64,000 nt of DNA from Oscillatoriaceae cyanobacterium M7585_C2015_266 (GCA_015295835.1 DVEG01000025.1:124001-188000); one strand, 5' to 3'. Counted from the stretch's first letter, positions 52,697-62,901 are shown. Program-made: numbers and translations. Notes: generated by a model from the sequence alone, not told the origin.

Positions 52697-53752
52697 TTAC
52701 GGGGCGTCTGCGAGTTGCTGGCAGTAGGCTTCGAGGATGCGAATACAATTAGCGAGCGCACCAAGGTGAGCAATTTCGAAGCCGTGAGTATTTTGGGTAG
52801 GAAAGCCTAAACACGCAGCACGGGCAACGTGACCAAATTTCAGAGCTAGGGAGGCATCGCTGCCAAACCCAGCGAGCGCAGCTTGTTGCACTGATACTCC
52901 TGCTTTTTCAGCCGCCCGTCGCAACTCCCCATTCAATCCCTCATCGTAAATCCCATACCCATCTTGAGACAGTAGTACCGGCTCAGAGCCATCCTTAATT
53001 GGATATTCCGGAGCTAGGGGACAAATTTCTAAAGCTATGAGCGCTTCCAGTGGTTGCCGCATTGTAAAATACAGGGCACCGATGGCTCCTACCTCTTCTT
53101 TTGCCGAAGCTACTAAATAAATATCTACTGGCGGTTGCTTCACTACCTCAGCCAACACCAGCAAAATTGCTACTGACGCTTTATTATCTAACGTATAACT
53201 ACCAATATAATCTTTTAATCTTAGAGGTTTTTTGCGGTGTTTGCCCACTACAACGCGAGTGCCTGCCCGAATTCCTGCTGCTTCTAATTCGGAGGCAGTA
53301 CATTTCGTTTCTACCCAAGCATTTTCCCATGTTAGGGGTGCTGATTCCTGCTGCTGTTTTTGTGGCGATTCGTGGGAAACATGGCGTGAACCGAAACTGA
53401 GGATACCGGTAATAGTTTGCCTGTCTCCGAGTAAATCCACTACTCCTTCACCGTAAACCCAGGGAAATGCGCCGCCTAATTTACGAACTTCTACTCGCCC
53501 GTCGCTGCGGATAGTTTTCACTATTGCGCCGATTTCGTCTTTGTGCCCGGTGATAGCGATCGCTCTACTGGAATCTCTCCCTGCTATTTTTGCAATTACA
53601 TTCCCCGCGCTATCTTGCCAAACTTCTACTCCTAATTCAGCAAATCGACGCAACAGCAGTTTGTCAATTTCTGTTTCTACACCACTTGGAGAGTGGTGCA
53701 TCACTAACTCTTCTATTGTAGCAAACAATTGCTCGAAATTTGGTAAATACAT
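52697..53752 (-). CDS. M42-family metallo-aminopeptidase
   Basis: The 351-residue enzyme is a dinuclear-metal peptidase of the M42 (PepA/FrvX, glutamyl-aminopeptidase-like) group. Motifs are TGHKDEIGAIVKTI (first metal histidine and aspartate), YTLDNKASVAILLVL (bridging aspartate), SAKEEVGAIGALY (catalytic Glu pair) and the late ACLGFPTQNTHGFEIAHLGA (final histidine). The substrate is probably small peptides. It is 27 bp downstream of the YdcF-like gene on the same strand. Confidence 0.9.
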   Translation of the reverse strand: MYLPNFEQLFATIEELVMHHSPSGVETEIDKLLLRRFAELGVEVWQDSAGNVIAKIAGRDSSRAIAITGHKDEIGAIVKTIRSDGRVEVRKLGGAFPWVYGEGVVDLLGDRQTITGILSFGSRHVSHESPQKQQQESAPLTWENAWVETKCTASELEAAGIRAGTRVVVGKHRKKPLRLKDYIGSYTLDNKASVAILLVLAEVVKQPPVDIYLVASAKEEVGAIGALYFTMRQPLEALIALEICPLAPEYPIKDGSEPVLLSQDGYGIYDEGLNGELRRAAEKAGVSVQQAALAGFGSDASLALKFGHVARAACLGFPTQNTHGFEIAHLGALANCIRILEAYCQQLADAP

Positions 53753-53779
53753 GAATTTTTTATTTTCTTAATATTTTGC

Positions 53780-54388
53780 CTAATTTCTCGATTGTAAGCG
53801 GGGGTTAAAACTTGCTCCCGTGCGTCCTGTCATAATCCAAATTATAGAACGAAAGCAGTCTCGTACAATTCGCTTTAGCGATTCTGGTGGGTTTACTTTG
53901 GAAGGCACTGTTACTGGTGTAACGATAATGCCACGGCTACCAAATACTAAAGTAGCGATCGCCCGCGATCGCGCCATATGATATTCCGATGTTATTAAAT
54001 ACAAATGCCATATTTTCCAGGCTGCAAACTTATCTGCTATACAAGTAAAATTAGTCACAGTATCTGTAGGACAAAGATCATAATGCACTTTATTTTCAGG
54101 AACCCCTGCCATTTTAAAAATTCTTTGATTATCTTTTAAACTAGAATCCTCATCTGATATCCATATTTCTAGATTAGAAGGCAAAGAGTGCCAGAATTCG
54201 GCAGCAAATCGCATCCGCTTAATGTCTCCGCCCAGTACGAATATAGCTTGAGGTTCAGGAACGAGAAAGCGAGTTACGGATATACGCACTGGAATCCAAG
54301 CAAGGGGCACAATTAATGCAGTACACAGCAGCAAAATCAATATTTTTTTTTGTCTCCTTACGGAGAGCATCAATATTTTTGTACTCAT
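53780..54388 (-). CDS. YdcF/SanA-family (DUF218) membrane protein
   Basis: A single N-terminal membrane helix (about 15-35) is followed by a DUF218 domain with AIFVLGGDIKRMRFAAEFW, ISDEDSSLKDNQRIFKMAGV, DTVTNFTCIADKFAAW and LITSEYHMARSRAIA. Family members such as ElyC and SanA affect envelope barrier function. The C-terminal RDCFRSIIWIMTGRT is typical of cyanobacterial copies. It lies between the SLH lipoprotein and M42 peptidase genes, all on the minus strand. Confidence 0.88.
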   Translation of the reverse strand: MSTKILMLSVRRQKKILILLLCTALIVPLAWIPVRISVTRFLVPEPQAIFVLGGDIKRMRFAAEFWHSLPSNLEIWISDEDSSLKDNQRIFKMAGVPENKVHYDLCPTDTVTNFTCIADKFAAWKIWHLYLITSEYHMARSRAIATLVFGSRGIIVTPVTVPSKVNPPESLKRIVRDCFRSIIWIMTGRTGASFNPRLQSRN

Positions 54389-54412
54389 GATATTTAATTA
54401 AAAAAATATTTT

Positions 54413-55678
54413 CTAATTTTTAACTGATAGTACATCTTTAGCAGAAAGCCCTTCGCTTTGAGAGCCAAAATACCACAAAGCGGCTGCCGCCTCAGCGCGG
54501 CTTACTGATTTTTTGGGTTGGAAGAGGGTAGTATATCCAAAAACTCGGCGAATCATACTGCGCTCGCCATTTTGAAAATCGGCTAATACAGCACGTAAGG
54601 CATCGGGATCGATTTTAGCGGCATCTTGAAATCCCCACGTTTGTTGCACCGCATCTACGGAAGCAGTGGGGAGAGCACGCCGCGTGTCGAGAGGAACTTT
54701 CCATTGCACTAGCACTTCTCGCGTCACAGGAGCATCGGGGCGAAACAGCACTTCTGTCTCTTTTCCGGAAAGAGGGCTAGGAATGATGCCTGCCTCAGCC
54801 AATCCCTGAATTGCTGCGAAATCGGGATCTTTCACTGGCACATCTTGAAAAACGGGTTGTGCTGTTTCTAAGCCTGGGCGAATTTGACGAGCGGGCTGGT
54901 TGGCATGAATACGATTGTTAGCAGCTAGCAGCCAGCGTGCGTATTCCCGGCGAGTGACAGGTTTGTTAGGCTCGAATAGATTGGTGGTAGTTGATTCTTT
55001 GTTGTTGGTGGGGGCGGATACGGCAGTGAGTACTTGTAAGGCTGCTAAGTCTTCTACATAGGGGCGCAACTCTGCTGGTGTTTTATTTAAGTCGGCAAAG
55101 CTGTTGGAAGATTCTGGGGCGAGTGTTGTTGGAGTTGGGGTAGAGATGGGTTGTGGTTGTGCCGTTGAGGTTTGCGCACGCAAATATTTGACGACAAATG
55201 TCGTCGCCCCATCTGCTTTAGGCGATTCCAGTTCAACTTTTGCCTGCAAGTTATCACGACGTGCTAGAAGAATACCGGAGGTGTCGCCTGCTGACGGGTT
55301 TTGGAGTTGCCAATTGTTTTCCTGCAACTGCTGGCGGTAAAATTTTTCCACTGCACTAATGGGATCGGTACTTATCCAGCGGGTGAGTTTTCCTTCTTCG
55401 CCGTTATCTCCCGTTATTGGTTTTACTTCTTGCAGTTGGGCATTGGGATAGCGAGGAATTTCTGCTGGAAAATCATCGGGCAGTTGCGCCGTTTCAGTAG
55501 AGCTGTTGGTGGGAGTAGGTGAGGGGAGAAATTGAACGGGATTATTTTTGAGTCTGGGATCTGCTGCCAAAGACTGCTCTAGCGACTTGCCTGTGGGGCT
55601 ATTGGCACAGGCGGTGAGAGCAATCGGCAGGCAAGTAACCAAGGCAAGGAATACAGCAGAGCGTCGAAACAGCAGCAC
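54413..55678 (-). CDS. SLH-domain lipoprotein
   Basis: The protein has a signal peptide with the lipobox LTACANS (about residues 21-27). A middle domain (about 60-165) contains FPAEIPRYPNAQLQEVKPI and WISTDPISAVEKFYRQQL. Two to three S-layer-homology units follow (about 205-415: KPVTRREYARWLLAANNRI, FAAIQGLAEAGII, SVSRAEAAAALWYFG). SLH proteins anchor to peptidoglycan-linked polymers in the periplasm. Length is 421 residues. It is upstream of the YdcF-like gene. Confidence 0.88.
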   Translation of the reverse strand: MLLFRRSAVFLALVTCLPIALTACANSPTGKSLEQSLAADPRLKNNPVQFLPSPTPTNSSTETAQLPDDFPAEIPRYPNAQLQEVKPITGDNGEEGKLTRWISTDPISAVEKFYRQQLQENNWQLQNPSAGDTSGILLARRDNLQAKVELESPKADGATTFVVKYLRAQTSTAQPQPISTPTPTTLAPESSNSFADLNKTPAELRPYVEDLAALQVLTAVSAPTNNKESTTTNLFEPNKPVTRREYARWLLAANNRIHANQPARQIRPGLETAQPVFQDVPVKDPDFAAIQGLAEAGIIPSPLSGKETEVLFRPDAPVTREVLVQWKVPLDTRRALPTASVDAVQQTWGFQDAAKIDPDALRAVLADFQNGERSMIRRVFGYTTLFQPKKSVSRAEAAAALWYFGSQSEGLSAKDVLSVKN

Positions 55679-55780
55679 GGTAAATCATAAGATCGTTTCT
55701 GATTCCTACATTAGCGCACACTGAAATGTTGACAAACCTGGTTGTTTGAATTATCTCTTAGTCTAATAAATAAAAATATA

Positions 55781-56155
55781 TCAGAATTTTAGTGGCCAGT
55801 GTACTCCTACTCCGTCGGCAGGCTGATTTTCAGAGCCGATGCTGGGTAAGCAGGGTTCGACGCATATGGGTGCTACTAGCTCAGGCTGATCGTTTTCTAA
55901 TCCTCGGTTGGTTCTTGTTCGCAAAGATTTGCGTTCTATTTTATCTTTGGCTTGCTGGATAGAATTTTGCATTGACTGTGCCTGGATTTCTTTTTCGTTT
56001 GGTTTGAGATCTGCTGCCGTGCCGGTAGGTTGGTTGATATTTGGATTGGGATTATTTTGAGAAAGTGTATTATTGTTTACTTCGTTGGCTCTGGCACTGA
56101 TAGTGGCGATCGCTACCCAGCTCAACCCTAGTAAAGCTGTTATAATTCTTTTCAT
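55781..56155 (-). CDS. Small secreted protein of unknown function
   Basis: The frame opens at 56182, but the ATG at 56155 (MKRIITALLGLSWVAIATIS) starts a clear signal peptide. It is cleaved near ARANEVN. The mature part is about 100 residues, rich in Asn, Gln and Glu (NPNPNINQPTGTAADL), with two cysteines near the end (ICVEPCLPSIG). I recognise no family. Confidence 0.6.
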   Translation of the reverse strand: MKRIITALLGLSWVAIATISARANEVNNNTLSQNNPNPNINQPTGTAADLKPNEKEIQAQSMQNSIQQAKDKIERKSLRTRTNRGLENDQPELVAPICVEPCLPSIGSENQPADGVGVHWPLKF

Positions 56156-56416
56156 TTTTATTATTCCCCCGATTGCTCTCAACTTGGCCCTTACGGGCGC
56201 TTTTCTTTAGCTGCCTGCCTTATCTATCTGCGCTGCCTTTTTCTTTTCTTAGTAATTCTGTTCTTTCTCTATTGAAACATTAAATTTTCAAAACGTCAAT
56301 CTTTATAAAAATTTTACTTTCTCTTATTCGCCCATTTTTCTTCTCATTCACTTGCTGCGATCGCTTTCTTTCCTCGCTTTTATTATTTCTTTACAAAGCC
56401 TGTTTTTAAAAATATT

Positions 56417-56674
56417 TTACCATTTTAAGAAGGCCGCGTCAACTCCCTGCTCTCGTCTGATTTTTCCGTCTTTTTCAAACCAGGCAATTATTTGCGGCAC
56501 GGTTAAGTCTTCTACTGAGACTCCTGTATCTTTGGCAATGTGTTTAAGTAGCCTTAGGGAGGATATAGTTAATCTCACTAGAAATTTTTCGTGGTTAGAT
56601 AGCAGCGCCTTATCAACTTCTGCTGATTCTTCGGGGGTGAGAAACTGCACTGATGATTGCTGTGGTTCTGTCAT
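56417..56674 (-). CDS. Conserved small hypothetical protein
   Basis: The 85-residue protein looks all-helical: FLTPEESAEVDKALLSNHEK, LRLLKHIAKDTGVSV, then LTVPQIIAWFEKDGKIRRE. No membrane segment or catalytic motif is visible. The amphipathic spacing and normal codon use support a real gene. It lies between the suf locus and the secreted protein on the minus strand, 89 bp past the end of sufR. Confidence 0.65.
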   Translation of the reverse strand: MTEPQQSSVQFLTPEESAEVDKALLSNHEKFLVRLTISSLRLLKHIAKDTGVSVEDLTVPQIIAWFEKDGKIRREQGVDAAFLKW

Positions 56675-56763
56675 ATAAAATCCGGTTTAATAAGTAGGTT
56701 ATTGTTTAGTGGGAGGAAGCGGGGGAGGTTTTGGTAAAGGTTCGAGGGAGTGTGTAGGGTTGT

Positions 56764-57429
56764 TTACTGAGAGTCTCGACTTTGAATTAAATAGCCGCAA
56801 CGGTGTTCGCCATTGATAAGCCACTGCGTGCGTTCAACCGTACAATCGTCGAAAATGGCTGCGAACATTTCTAGTTCATGGTTGCAGACACTGGGAAAGG
56901 ATTCAGCAACATTGGAAATAGCACAGTTGTATTCCGTAACCATAAAACGCTGCTGCTTGGTTTCGGAAGCGCTCGCTGGTTCTAGGGCGTGCCACTCTGC
57001 CATATAGCCTTCAGAGCGGCGGAGGTTGACTAATTGGGCAACTCTTTCTTGCAAAGAACCTTTGCCGAGGCGAGCGCGATATTCCATTGCCTTGCGTTCC
57101 CACTGCTTGCGCAGAATTGATCCCACTTGTTCGTGACCCACTGTTTCCGCTAACGTATCTAGCAGAGAGACAGCAAATTCCCCATAGCGACTGGGAAAGC
57201 GATCGCGTCCTCGTGCCGTCAACTGGTAAACGTGCTGTGGACGTCCCATCCCCGTCTGTAAAGATTGGTGCTGGATCAGCCCTTCTTCTTCCAAATCTTT
57301 AAGGTGGCGGCGAATCGCTTGCGGGCTAATATCCAAAGATTCCGATAGTTCAACCGCCGTTGCTTGTCCCTGCTTAAGGATATATTGTAGGATGTCTTGT
57401 TTCGTCGAAGTTTCCTGAGTAGTCGTCAT
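56764..57429 (-). CDS. sufR: SufR, iron-sulfur-sensing repressor of the suf operon
   Basis: SufR is a DeoR/ArsR-like winged-helix protein that holds a 4Fe-4S cluster and represses suf genes when iron-sulfur supply is enough. The N-terminal HTH shows DILQYILKQGQATAVELSES, then LDISPQAIRRHLKDLEEEGL. The C-terminal cysteines are C169, C182, C196 and C211, giving the known Cx12Cx13Cx14C spacing. It diverges from sufB over a 320-bp region with two SufR operators. Length (221) is typical. Confidence 0.95.
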   Translation of the reverse strand: MTTTQETSTKQDILQYILKQGQATAVELSESLDISPQAIRRHLKDLEEEGLIQHQSLQTGMGRPQHVYQLTARGRDRFPSRYGEFAVSLLDTLAETVGHEQVGSILRKQWERKAMEYRARLGKGSLQERVAQLVNLRRSEGYMAEWHALEPASASETKQQRFMVTEYNCAISNVAESFPSVCNHELEMFAAIFDDCTVERTQWLINGEHRCGYLIQSRDSQ

Positions 57430-57480
57430 TTTTACTCCAGAACTCGCAGCTCTAAAAGGTAAAAAAATTTCACATTTACT

Positions 57481-57510
57481 TTGACAACTTGAGTGTTGCT
57501 AAAGTATGCT
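57481..57510 (+). promoter_or_regulatory. Promoter of sufBCDS
   Basis: TTGACA at 57481-57486 and TATGCT at 57505-57510 are 18 bases apart on the plus strand. The first SufR operator overlaps its -35 box and spacer, so bound SufR would block it. The leader to sufB would be about 230 bases. Confidence 0.6.
57485..57498. promoter_or_regulatory. SufR operator 1
   Basis: CAACTTGAGTGTTG is a perfect CAAC-N6-GTTG inverted repeat, the published SufR recognition motif of Synechocystis. It overlaps the -35 region of the sufB promoter. Confidence 0.88.
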
Positions 57511-57524
57511 AATAACAAGTTAAG

Positions 57525-57538
57525 CAACACGTCTGTTG
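57525..57538. promoter_or_regulatory. SufR operator 2
   Basis: CAACACGTCTGTTG is a second perfect CAAC-N6-GTTG site, centred 40 bp from the first. Its flanks extend the symmetry (GTTAAG on the left, GTTTAAC on the right). Confidence 0.85.
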
Positions 57539-57699
57539 TTTAACCTATTATAGACACAATTGTAGAGGCCTCCCCTACTTCCACGAGTATGAGCAAAAAT
57601 ATACACAATTAAAAGCGCATAATCACGTTTACACAATTTTATGCATAGTTTAAAATTCTTTGAGAGAATTGAGATTTGACGAAAGATCCCGCTGCCGAC

Positions 57700-57730
57700 A
57701 TACATACATATTTAGAGAGAGAGAGAGAGA
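57700..57730 (+). repeat. CATA and AG simple repeats in the sufB leader
   Basis: Three ACAT/CATA units lie at about 57699-57710, followed by an unbroken AG run of 17 bases at 57714-57730. The AG run ends 19 bases before the sufB ATG. It is purine-rich and overlaps the place where a ribosome binding site would sit. Confidence 0.75.
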
Positions 57731-57749
57731 AAATAAGAGAACACGCGCC

Positions 57750-59186
57750 ATGAGTACCTCAGTAAAAAAATTAGTCAATCAGCCCTACAAATATGGCTTC
57801 GTCACCAACATAGAATCGGAAACAATTCCGCGCGGACTAAACGAAGATATAGTCCGCCTAATCTCTGCCAAGAAAAACGAGCCGGAATTCATGCTAGAGT
57901 TTCGGCTGCGTGCGTATCGGCAGTGGTTAAAGATGACAGAACCCACCTGGGCGCACGTAAAATATCCAAAAATTAATTACCAGGATATAATTTACTACTC
58001 AGCGCCGAAAACAAAGAAAAAGCTAAACAGCATAGAAGAAGTAGATCCCGTATTGCTAGAAACCTTCGAGAAACTGGGCATACCCCTTTCCGAACAGAAG
58101 CGTCTGAGCAACGTAGCCGTAGACGCAGTATTCGACAGCGTATCGGTTGCCACCACCTTTAGAGAAAAACTAGCCAAACAAGGCATAATCTTCTGCTCAA
58201 TATCGGAAGCCATCAAAGAATACCCAGAGTTAGTGCAAAAATACCTTGGCAGTGTAGTACCAGTGGGAGACAACTACTTTGCCGCCCTCAACTCAGCCGT
58301 ATTCAGCGATGGTTCTTTCGTATACATTCCCAAAGGCGTCAAATGCCCGATGGACTTGTCCACCTATTTTCGCATCAACAACGGCGAATCGGGGCAGTTC
58401 GAGAGAACACTAATAATAGCAGATGAAGGCAGCTCAGTTACATATTTAGAAGGTTGTACGGCTCCCATGTTCGACACCAACCAACTGCACGCTGCCGTAG
58501 TCGAATTAATTGCCCTAGACAACGCCGAAATCAAATACTCCACAGTACAAAACTGGTACGCTGGCGATGAAAACGGCAAAGGCGGGATTTACAACTTCGT
58601 CACCAAACGTGGTCTTTGCCAAGGGGTCAATTCCAAAATATCTTGGACACAAGTCGAAACCGGCTCAGCCATAACCTGGAAATATCCGAGCTGCGTGCTA
58701 GTCGGAGACAATTCCGTCGGCGAATTCTACTCCGTTGCCCTAACGAATCACCGACAGCAAGCCGACACCGGCACCAAAATGATACACATAGGGAAAAACA
58801 CCCGCAGCACCATAATTTCCAAAGGGATTTCAGCCGGATACTCTCAAAACAGCTATCGTGGTTTAGTAAAAATAGGGCCAAAAGCAGAAGGAGCTCGCAA
58901 CTATTCCCAGTGCGACTCAATGCTAATTGGCGACAATGCCCAAGCCAATACCTTTCCCTACATCCAGGTACAAAACAATACCGCCAAAGTCGAACACGAA
59001 GCCTCCACTTCCAAAATAGGAGAAGATCAACTCTTCTATTTCCAACAACGGGGCATTTCCGTAGAAGACGCAGTATCGATGATGATCAGCGGATTCTGCA
59101 AAGATGTTTTTAACAAGTTGCCTATGGAATTTGCCGTCGAAGCTGATCGATTGTTGAGTCTAAAACTAGAAGGCACGGTAGGATAA
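57750..59186 (+). CDS. sufB: Fe-S cluster assembly scaffold subunit SufB
   Basis: SufB is the core scaffold of the SufBCD complex that builds iron-sulfur clusters. Landmarks are [80 protein letters not shown] and the C-terminal DLFYFQQRG-like segment [20 protein letters not shown]. The frame stays open upstream to 57660, but the ATG at 57750 ([17 protein letters not shown]) matches the family and gives 478 residues. It is the first gene of sufB-C-D-S. Confidence 0.97.
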   Translation: MSTSVKKLVNQPYKYGFVTNIESETIPRGLNEDIVRLISAKKNEPEFMLEFRLRAYRQWLKMTEPTWAHVKYPKINYQDIIYYSAPKTKKKLNSIEEVDPVLLETFEKLGIPLSEQKRLSNVAVDAVFDSVSVATTFREKLAKQGIIFCSISEAIKEYPELVQKYLGSVVPVGDNYFAALNSAVFSDGSFVYIPKGVKCPMDLSTYFRINNGESGQFERTLIIADEGSSVTYLEGCTAPMFDTNQLHAAVVELIALDNAEIKYSTVQNWYAGDENGKGGIYNFVTKRGLCQGVNSKISWTQVETGSAITWKYPSCVLVGDNSVGEFYSVALTNHRQQADTGTKMIHIGKNTRSTIISKGISAGYSQNSYRGLVKIGPKAEGARNYSQCDSMLIGDNAQANTFPYIQVQNNTAKVEHEASTSKIGEDQLFYFQQRGISVEDAVSMMISGFCKDVFNKLPMEFAVEADRLLSLKLEGTVG

Positions 59187-59189
59187 AGT

Positions 59190-59235
59190 GTGGGAGATTT
59201 GGGGAAAAAATAATCCTCACACCCCAAATCCCCAC
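59190..59235 (+). promoter_or_regulatory. Intercistronic hairpin between sufB and sufC
   Basis: GTGGGAGATTTGGGG (59190-59204) pairs with CCCCAAATCCCCAC (59222-59235), with one bulged base, around a 17-base A-rich loop. No T-run follows. It could slow RNA decay or tune how much sufC is made from the sufB transcript. Confidence 0.55.
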
Positions 59236-59292
59236 AAATAAAATACAAACTGCAAAGATGCTGTGCAACAAAGGAAGAGGAAAAGTAGAAAG

Positions 59293-60084
59293 ATGATTGT
59301 AGAGAATGCTGAGGTGATTTTATCCGTTCGAGATTTGCGGGCGGAGGTTGATGGAAATGAAATTTTAAAAGGCTTGAATCTGGAGATTAAAGCGGGAGAA
59401 ATTCACGCGATTATGGGGCCAAATGGCTCTGGAAAGAGTACGTTTTCTAAGGTGTTAGCAGGGCATCCTGATTATACGGTGACGGGGGGGGAGGTGATTT
59501 TCCAAGGACGTAATCTGCTGGAAATGGAACCGGAAGAAAGGGCGAAAGCAGGTATGTTTCTAGCGTTTCAATATCCGTTGGAAATTCCAGGGGTGAGCAA
59601 TTTGGATTTCTTGCGCGTAGCGTATAATTCGCACCGCAAGTACAAGGGGTTGGAGGAGTTGGATGCGTTTGATTTTGATGAGTTAATAAAGGAAAAGTTG
59701 GAAATTGTCAAGATGAATCCGGCTTTTTTGAGTCGCAGTGTTAATGAGGGGTTTTCTGGCGGGGAAAAGAAGCGGAATGAAATTTTGCAGATGGCGCTGC
59801 TAGAGCCGAAGTTGGCAATTTTGGATGAGACGGATTCGGGGTTGGATATTGATGCGCTAAAAATTGTAGCAAATGGAGTGAATCAGTTGGCAAATGCTGA
59901 AAATGCGATGTTGGTGATTACGCACTATCAGCGTTTGTTGGATTATATTGTGCCGGATTTTGTGCATGTGATGGAAGGGGGGCGGATTATTAAGAGCGGT
60001 ACTAAGGAATTGGCTCTGGAGTTGGAAGCTCGCGGTTACGATTGGCTGCTGGAAGATAAGTCTGTTGAGGTGGTGGCGCGATGA
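59293..60084 (+). CDS. sufC: Fe-S cluster assembly ATPase SufC
   Basis: SufC is an ABC-type ATPase that drives the SufBCD scaffold; it is soluble, not a transporter. Walker A is [14 protein letters not shown], the signature [11 protein letters not shown], Walker [12 protein letters not shown] and the switch [10 protein letters not shown]. The frame opens ten codons earlier (59263), but the ATG at 59293 ([15 protein letters not shown]) fits the family and gives 263 residues. It overlaps sufD by four bases. Confidence 0.97.
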   Translation: MIVENAEVILSVRDLRAEVDGNEILKGLNLEIKAGEIHAIMGPNGSGKSTFSKVLAGHPDYTVTGGEVIFQGRNLLEMEPEERAKAGMFLAFQYPLEIPGVSNLDFLRVAYNSHRKYKGLEELDAFDFDELIKEKLEIVKMNPAFLSRSVNEGFSGGEKKRNEILQMALLEPKLAILDETDSGLDIDALKIVANGVNQLANAENAMLVITHYQRLLDYIVPDFVHVMEGGRIIKSGTKELALELEARGYDWLLEDKSVEVVAR

Positions 60085-61445
60085 AGGCGGTGGGATTGAA
60101 GCCAGAGGTGGAGTATTTGCAGGAGCTACTGCGCGCGGCTCGTGCAGGAGAACAAGTTGTGCCGCCAGAGTTTGCTTTAGATGGAAAAACGGCTGTTTTG
60201 CTACAACAGGTACGAGAGCGGGCAACGATATGGGCGCGGGAGTTGGCGCTGCCAACGAAACGGGATGAAGAATGGCGGTTTACGGATTTGTCGGGGCTGA
60301 TGGCGGTTCGTTTCCAAGCGCCACTGCCGGTAGAGGTGCAAGAATTGGCACTCGCTCCTTTGGTGCTGCCAGAGGCGGCTTGCCGAGTAGTGTTGGTGAA
60401 TGGGGTTTATGCACCGCATCTTAGCACGGTGACGGGTTTGCCTTCTGGCACTTTGGTGGGGAATTTAGCTCAATTACCAGAAAAATACCGCGAGCGCCTT
60501 GAGGTATATTTGGCAAAACACCCTAGTAATAATGAAGTGTTTGCAGCTGTTAATACTGCCGGATTGACGGATGCGGCAGTGGTATGGTTGCCGAAAAATA
60601 CTAAGATTGAAACGCCAATTCACTTGCTGTTTCTGTCAATAGCCGCAGAAGCGTCGGTGATTTCTCAGCCCCGTTGTCTGGTTGTGGCAGAAGCGGGCAG
60701 CAGCGCAACGCTAATTGAGTATTACAGTACATTGGAATCTCTTGGGTGCCCTGGGAGTTCTTCCGGTACCTATTTTGCCAATGCGGTGACGGAAATTTGG
60801 CTGGAAGATAATGCCGAAATCGTTCACGTTCGGGTTCAACGGGAAGCGAGTGAGGCATTTCATATCGGCAAAACTGCGATCGCTCAGGCTCGTAACAGTC
60901 GCTATACTGGTTATGCAGTCTGTTTGGGGGCTGTGCTGTCGCGACACAATTGGGAAGTTTTACAGACGGGTGAGGGCACGACAACTACTCTCAACGGGCT
61001 AAGCGCGCTCGCTGGCTCTCAACTCGCCGATACCCATAGCGCTATCTTTTTAAATCACCCTTACGGCACTTGCCGCCAATTGCACAAATGCATTGTCAAT
61101 GACTCTGCTCGCGCAGTATTTAACGGCAAAATCTTAGTTCCCAAACCGGCACAAATGACAGATGCTGCGCAACTGAGCCGTAATTTGTTGCTTTCGCCTA
61201 AAGCTAGAGTCGATACAAAACCACAGTTAGAAATTACCGCCGATAATGTCAAATGCTCTCACGGCGCAACCGTAAGCCAGTTGGATGCAGAGGAAATTTT
61301 TTACCTGCAAAGTCGCGGCTTGAGCCGAGAAATGAGCTGTAATTTACTGATTGATGCTTTTGCTACAGAAATCATTCAGCAAATTCCAGTTAAATCTTTA
61401 CAAAAAATGCTGTCTCGGTGCGTGGCTTGTCGGCAAATTGATTAG
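60081..61445 (+). CDS. sufD: Fe-S cluster assembly subunit SufD
   Basis: SufD pairs with SufB in the SufBCD scaffold and is needed for iron entry. The 454-residue protein has the shared SufB/SufD beta-helix core ([70 protein letters not shown]). The N-terminal part is helical. Its ATG overlaps the sufC stop. The next gene, sufS, follows after 101 bp. Confidence 0.96.
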   Translation: MKAVGLKPEVEYLQELLRAARAGEQVVPPEFALDGKTAVLLQQVRERATIWARELALPTKRDEEWRFTDLSGLMAVRFQAPLPVEVQELALAPLVLPEAACRVVLVNGVYAPHLSTVTGLPSGTLVGNLAQLPEKYRERLEVYLAKHPSNNEVFAAVNTAGLTDAAVVWLPKNTKIETPIHLLFLSIAAEASVISQPRCLVVAEAGSSATLIEYYSTLESLGCPGSSSGTYFANAVTEIWLEDNAEIVHVRVQREASEAFHIGKTAIAQARNSRYTGYAVCLGAVLSRHNWEVLQTGEGTTTTLNGLSALAGSQLADTHSAIFLNHPYGTCRQLHKCIVNDSARAVFNGKILVPKPAQMTDAAQLSRNLLLSPKARVDTKPQLEITADNVKCSHGATVSQLDAEEIFYLQSRGLSREMSCNLLIDAFATEIIQQIPVKSLQKMLSRCVACRQID

Positions 61446-61546
61446 TCATTTCATCCTTTGTCATAAGTCTACTGTCATTTGCAAGTGACAATGACAAGTG
61501 CTCCAGTCCAAATTATAAAGGACAAAAGAATAATAACAACAAAAAA

Positions 61547-62809
61547 ATGACACTCACTCAAGAAAAAACTCTTGCTGCTAAAGTCCGTTCTGACTTTCCG
61601 ATTTTAATGCAAGAAGTCAACGGTCACCGTTTAGTTTATTTTGACAATGCGGCTACGTCGCAAAAACCCGTAAAGGTATTAGAAACACTGCAAAATTATT
61701 ACAATGAATATAACTCAAATGTGCATCGCGGGGTTCACACCCTAAGTGCAAGGGCGACGGAAGCATACGAACAGGCACGAGAAAAAGTTGCTCGGTTTGT
61801 TAATGCATCTAGTCATCAAGAGATTGTCTACACGCGCAATGCAAGTGAGGCAATTAATTTGGTTGCCTACGCTTGGGGTTTGAATAACCTGCAAGCAAAA
61901 GATGAAATTATTCTCTCGGTGATGGAACATCACAGCAATTTAGTACCGTGGCAAATTGTTGCTAAAAAAACAGGGGCAGTGCTGAAATTTGTTGAACTCA
62001 CTGAAACACAAGAGTTTGACATGGAACAATTTAAGGCACTGCTTTCGGATAAGACTAAATTGGTGTCGGTGGTTCACGTTTCTAATACCCTCGGCTGTAT
62101 TAATCCGGTGCAGGAAATATCGGCACTGGCGCATGAGTATGGCGCAAAAGTGCTCGTCGATGCCTGTCAAAGTGTACCGCATATGGCAATTGATGTGCAG
62201 GCGATCGATTGTGATTGGCTAGTGGCGTCGGGGCATAAAATGTGCGCTCCTACTGGGATTGGGTTTCTATATGGGAAGTTGAATTTGCTGCGCTCGATGC
62301 CTCCATTTTTGGGTGGCGGCGAGATGATTGCTGATGTGTTTCTAGAGTATTCAACTTATGCTGATGTGCCGGCAAAGTTTGAAGCGGGAACGCCTGCGAT
62401 CGCAGAAGCTATTGCTCTCGGTGCAGCGGTAGATTACCTAACTCAAATCGGAATGCATAATATCGAAGCTTATGAACACGAACTTACCGCCTATTTGTTC
62501 GAGCAATTAAATAAAATTCCCGAAATTAAACTTTATGGTCCCCAACCTAAAGCAGATGGCAGTGGCAGGGCTGCACTGGTAGCTTTTACTGCTGGAGATA
62601 TTCACCCCCACGACTTATCTACAATTTTAGATCAGGCGGGTGTGGCAATTCGCGCTGGTCACCACTGCACGCAACCGCTACACCGCTTTCTCGGTGTCCA
62701 GTCTACTGCACGGGCAAGTTTATATTTCTATAATACCCGCGAGGAAATTGATATATTTGTCGCTGCTTTGAAAGAGGCGCTCGCTTTTTTTGGCGGTATT
62801 TTTGCATAA
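61547..62809 (+). CDS. sufS: Cysteine desulfurase SufS
   Basis: SufS takes sulfur from cysteine using pyridoxal phosphate and gives it to the SufBCD scaffold. The PLP lysine is K231 in [15 protein letters not shown], and the catalytic cysteine is C374 in [13 protein letters not shown]. The group II pattern also shows [11 protein letters not shown] and [18 protein letters not shown]. Length (420) is normal. No SufE or SufU gene is next to it, so the sulfur-transfer partner is elsewhere. Confidence 0.96.
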   Translation: MTLTQEKTLAAKVRSDFPILMQEVNGHRLVYFDNAATSQKPVKVLETLQNYYNEYNSNVHRGVHTLSARATEAYEQAREKVARFVNASSHQEIVYTRNASEAINLVAYAWGLNNLQAKDEIILSVMEHHSNLVPWQIVAKKTGAVLKFVELTETQEFDMEQFKALLSDKTKLVSVVHVSNTLGCINPVQEISALAHEYGAKVLVDACQSVPHMAIDVQAIDCDWLVASGHKMCAPTGIGFLYGKLNLLRSMPPFLGGGEMIADVFLEYSTYADVPAKFEAGTPAIAEAIALGAAVDYLTQIGMHNIEAYEHELTAYLFEQLNKIPEIKLYGPQPKADGSGRAALVAFTAGDIHPHDLSTILDQAGVAIRAGHHCTQPLHRFLGVQSTARASLYFYNTREEIDIFVAALKEALAFFGGIFA

Positions 62810-62841
62810 GGCTGTTTCGAGTTCACTTTGGCACGACTGTT

Positions 62842-62871
62842 GAAACCCGTTTATTCGGGTTTCTTTTATTT
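62842..62871 (+). terminator. Intrinsic terminator of the suf operon
   Basis: GAAACCCG (62842-62849) and CGGGTTTC (62856-62863) form a perfect 8-bp stem around a TTTATT loop, followed by TTTTATTT. It lies 33 bases after the sufS stop. Confidence 0.92.
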
Positions 62872-62901
62872 GAAATAGATAAAAAAATAAGATTTTTGGA
62901 T

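Larger units (their letters stand above)
57430..57749. other. sufR-sufB divergent regulatory region
   Basis: No gene is seen. It contains a promoter for sufB, two SufR operators 40 bp apart, and a repeat-rich leader (CATA and AG runs) just before sufB. Frames that stay open into it from sufB (from 57660) are not conserved with the family. Confidence 0.75.
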
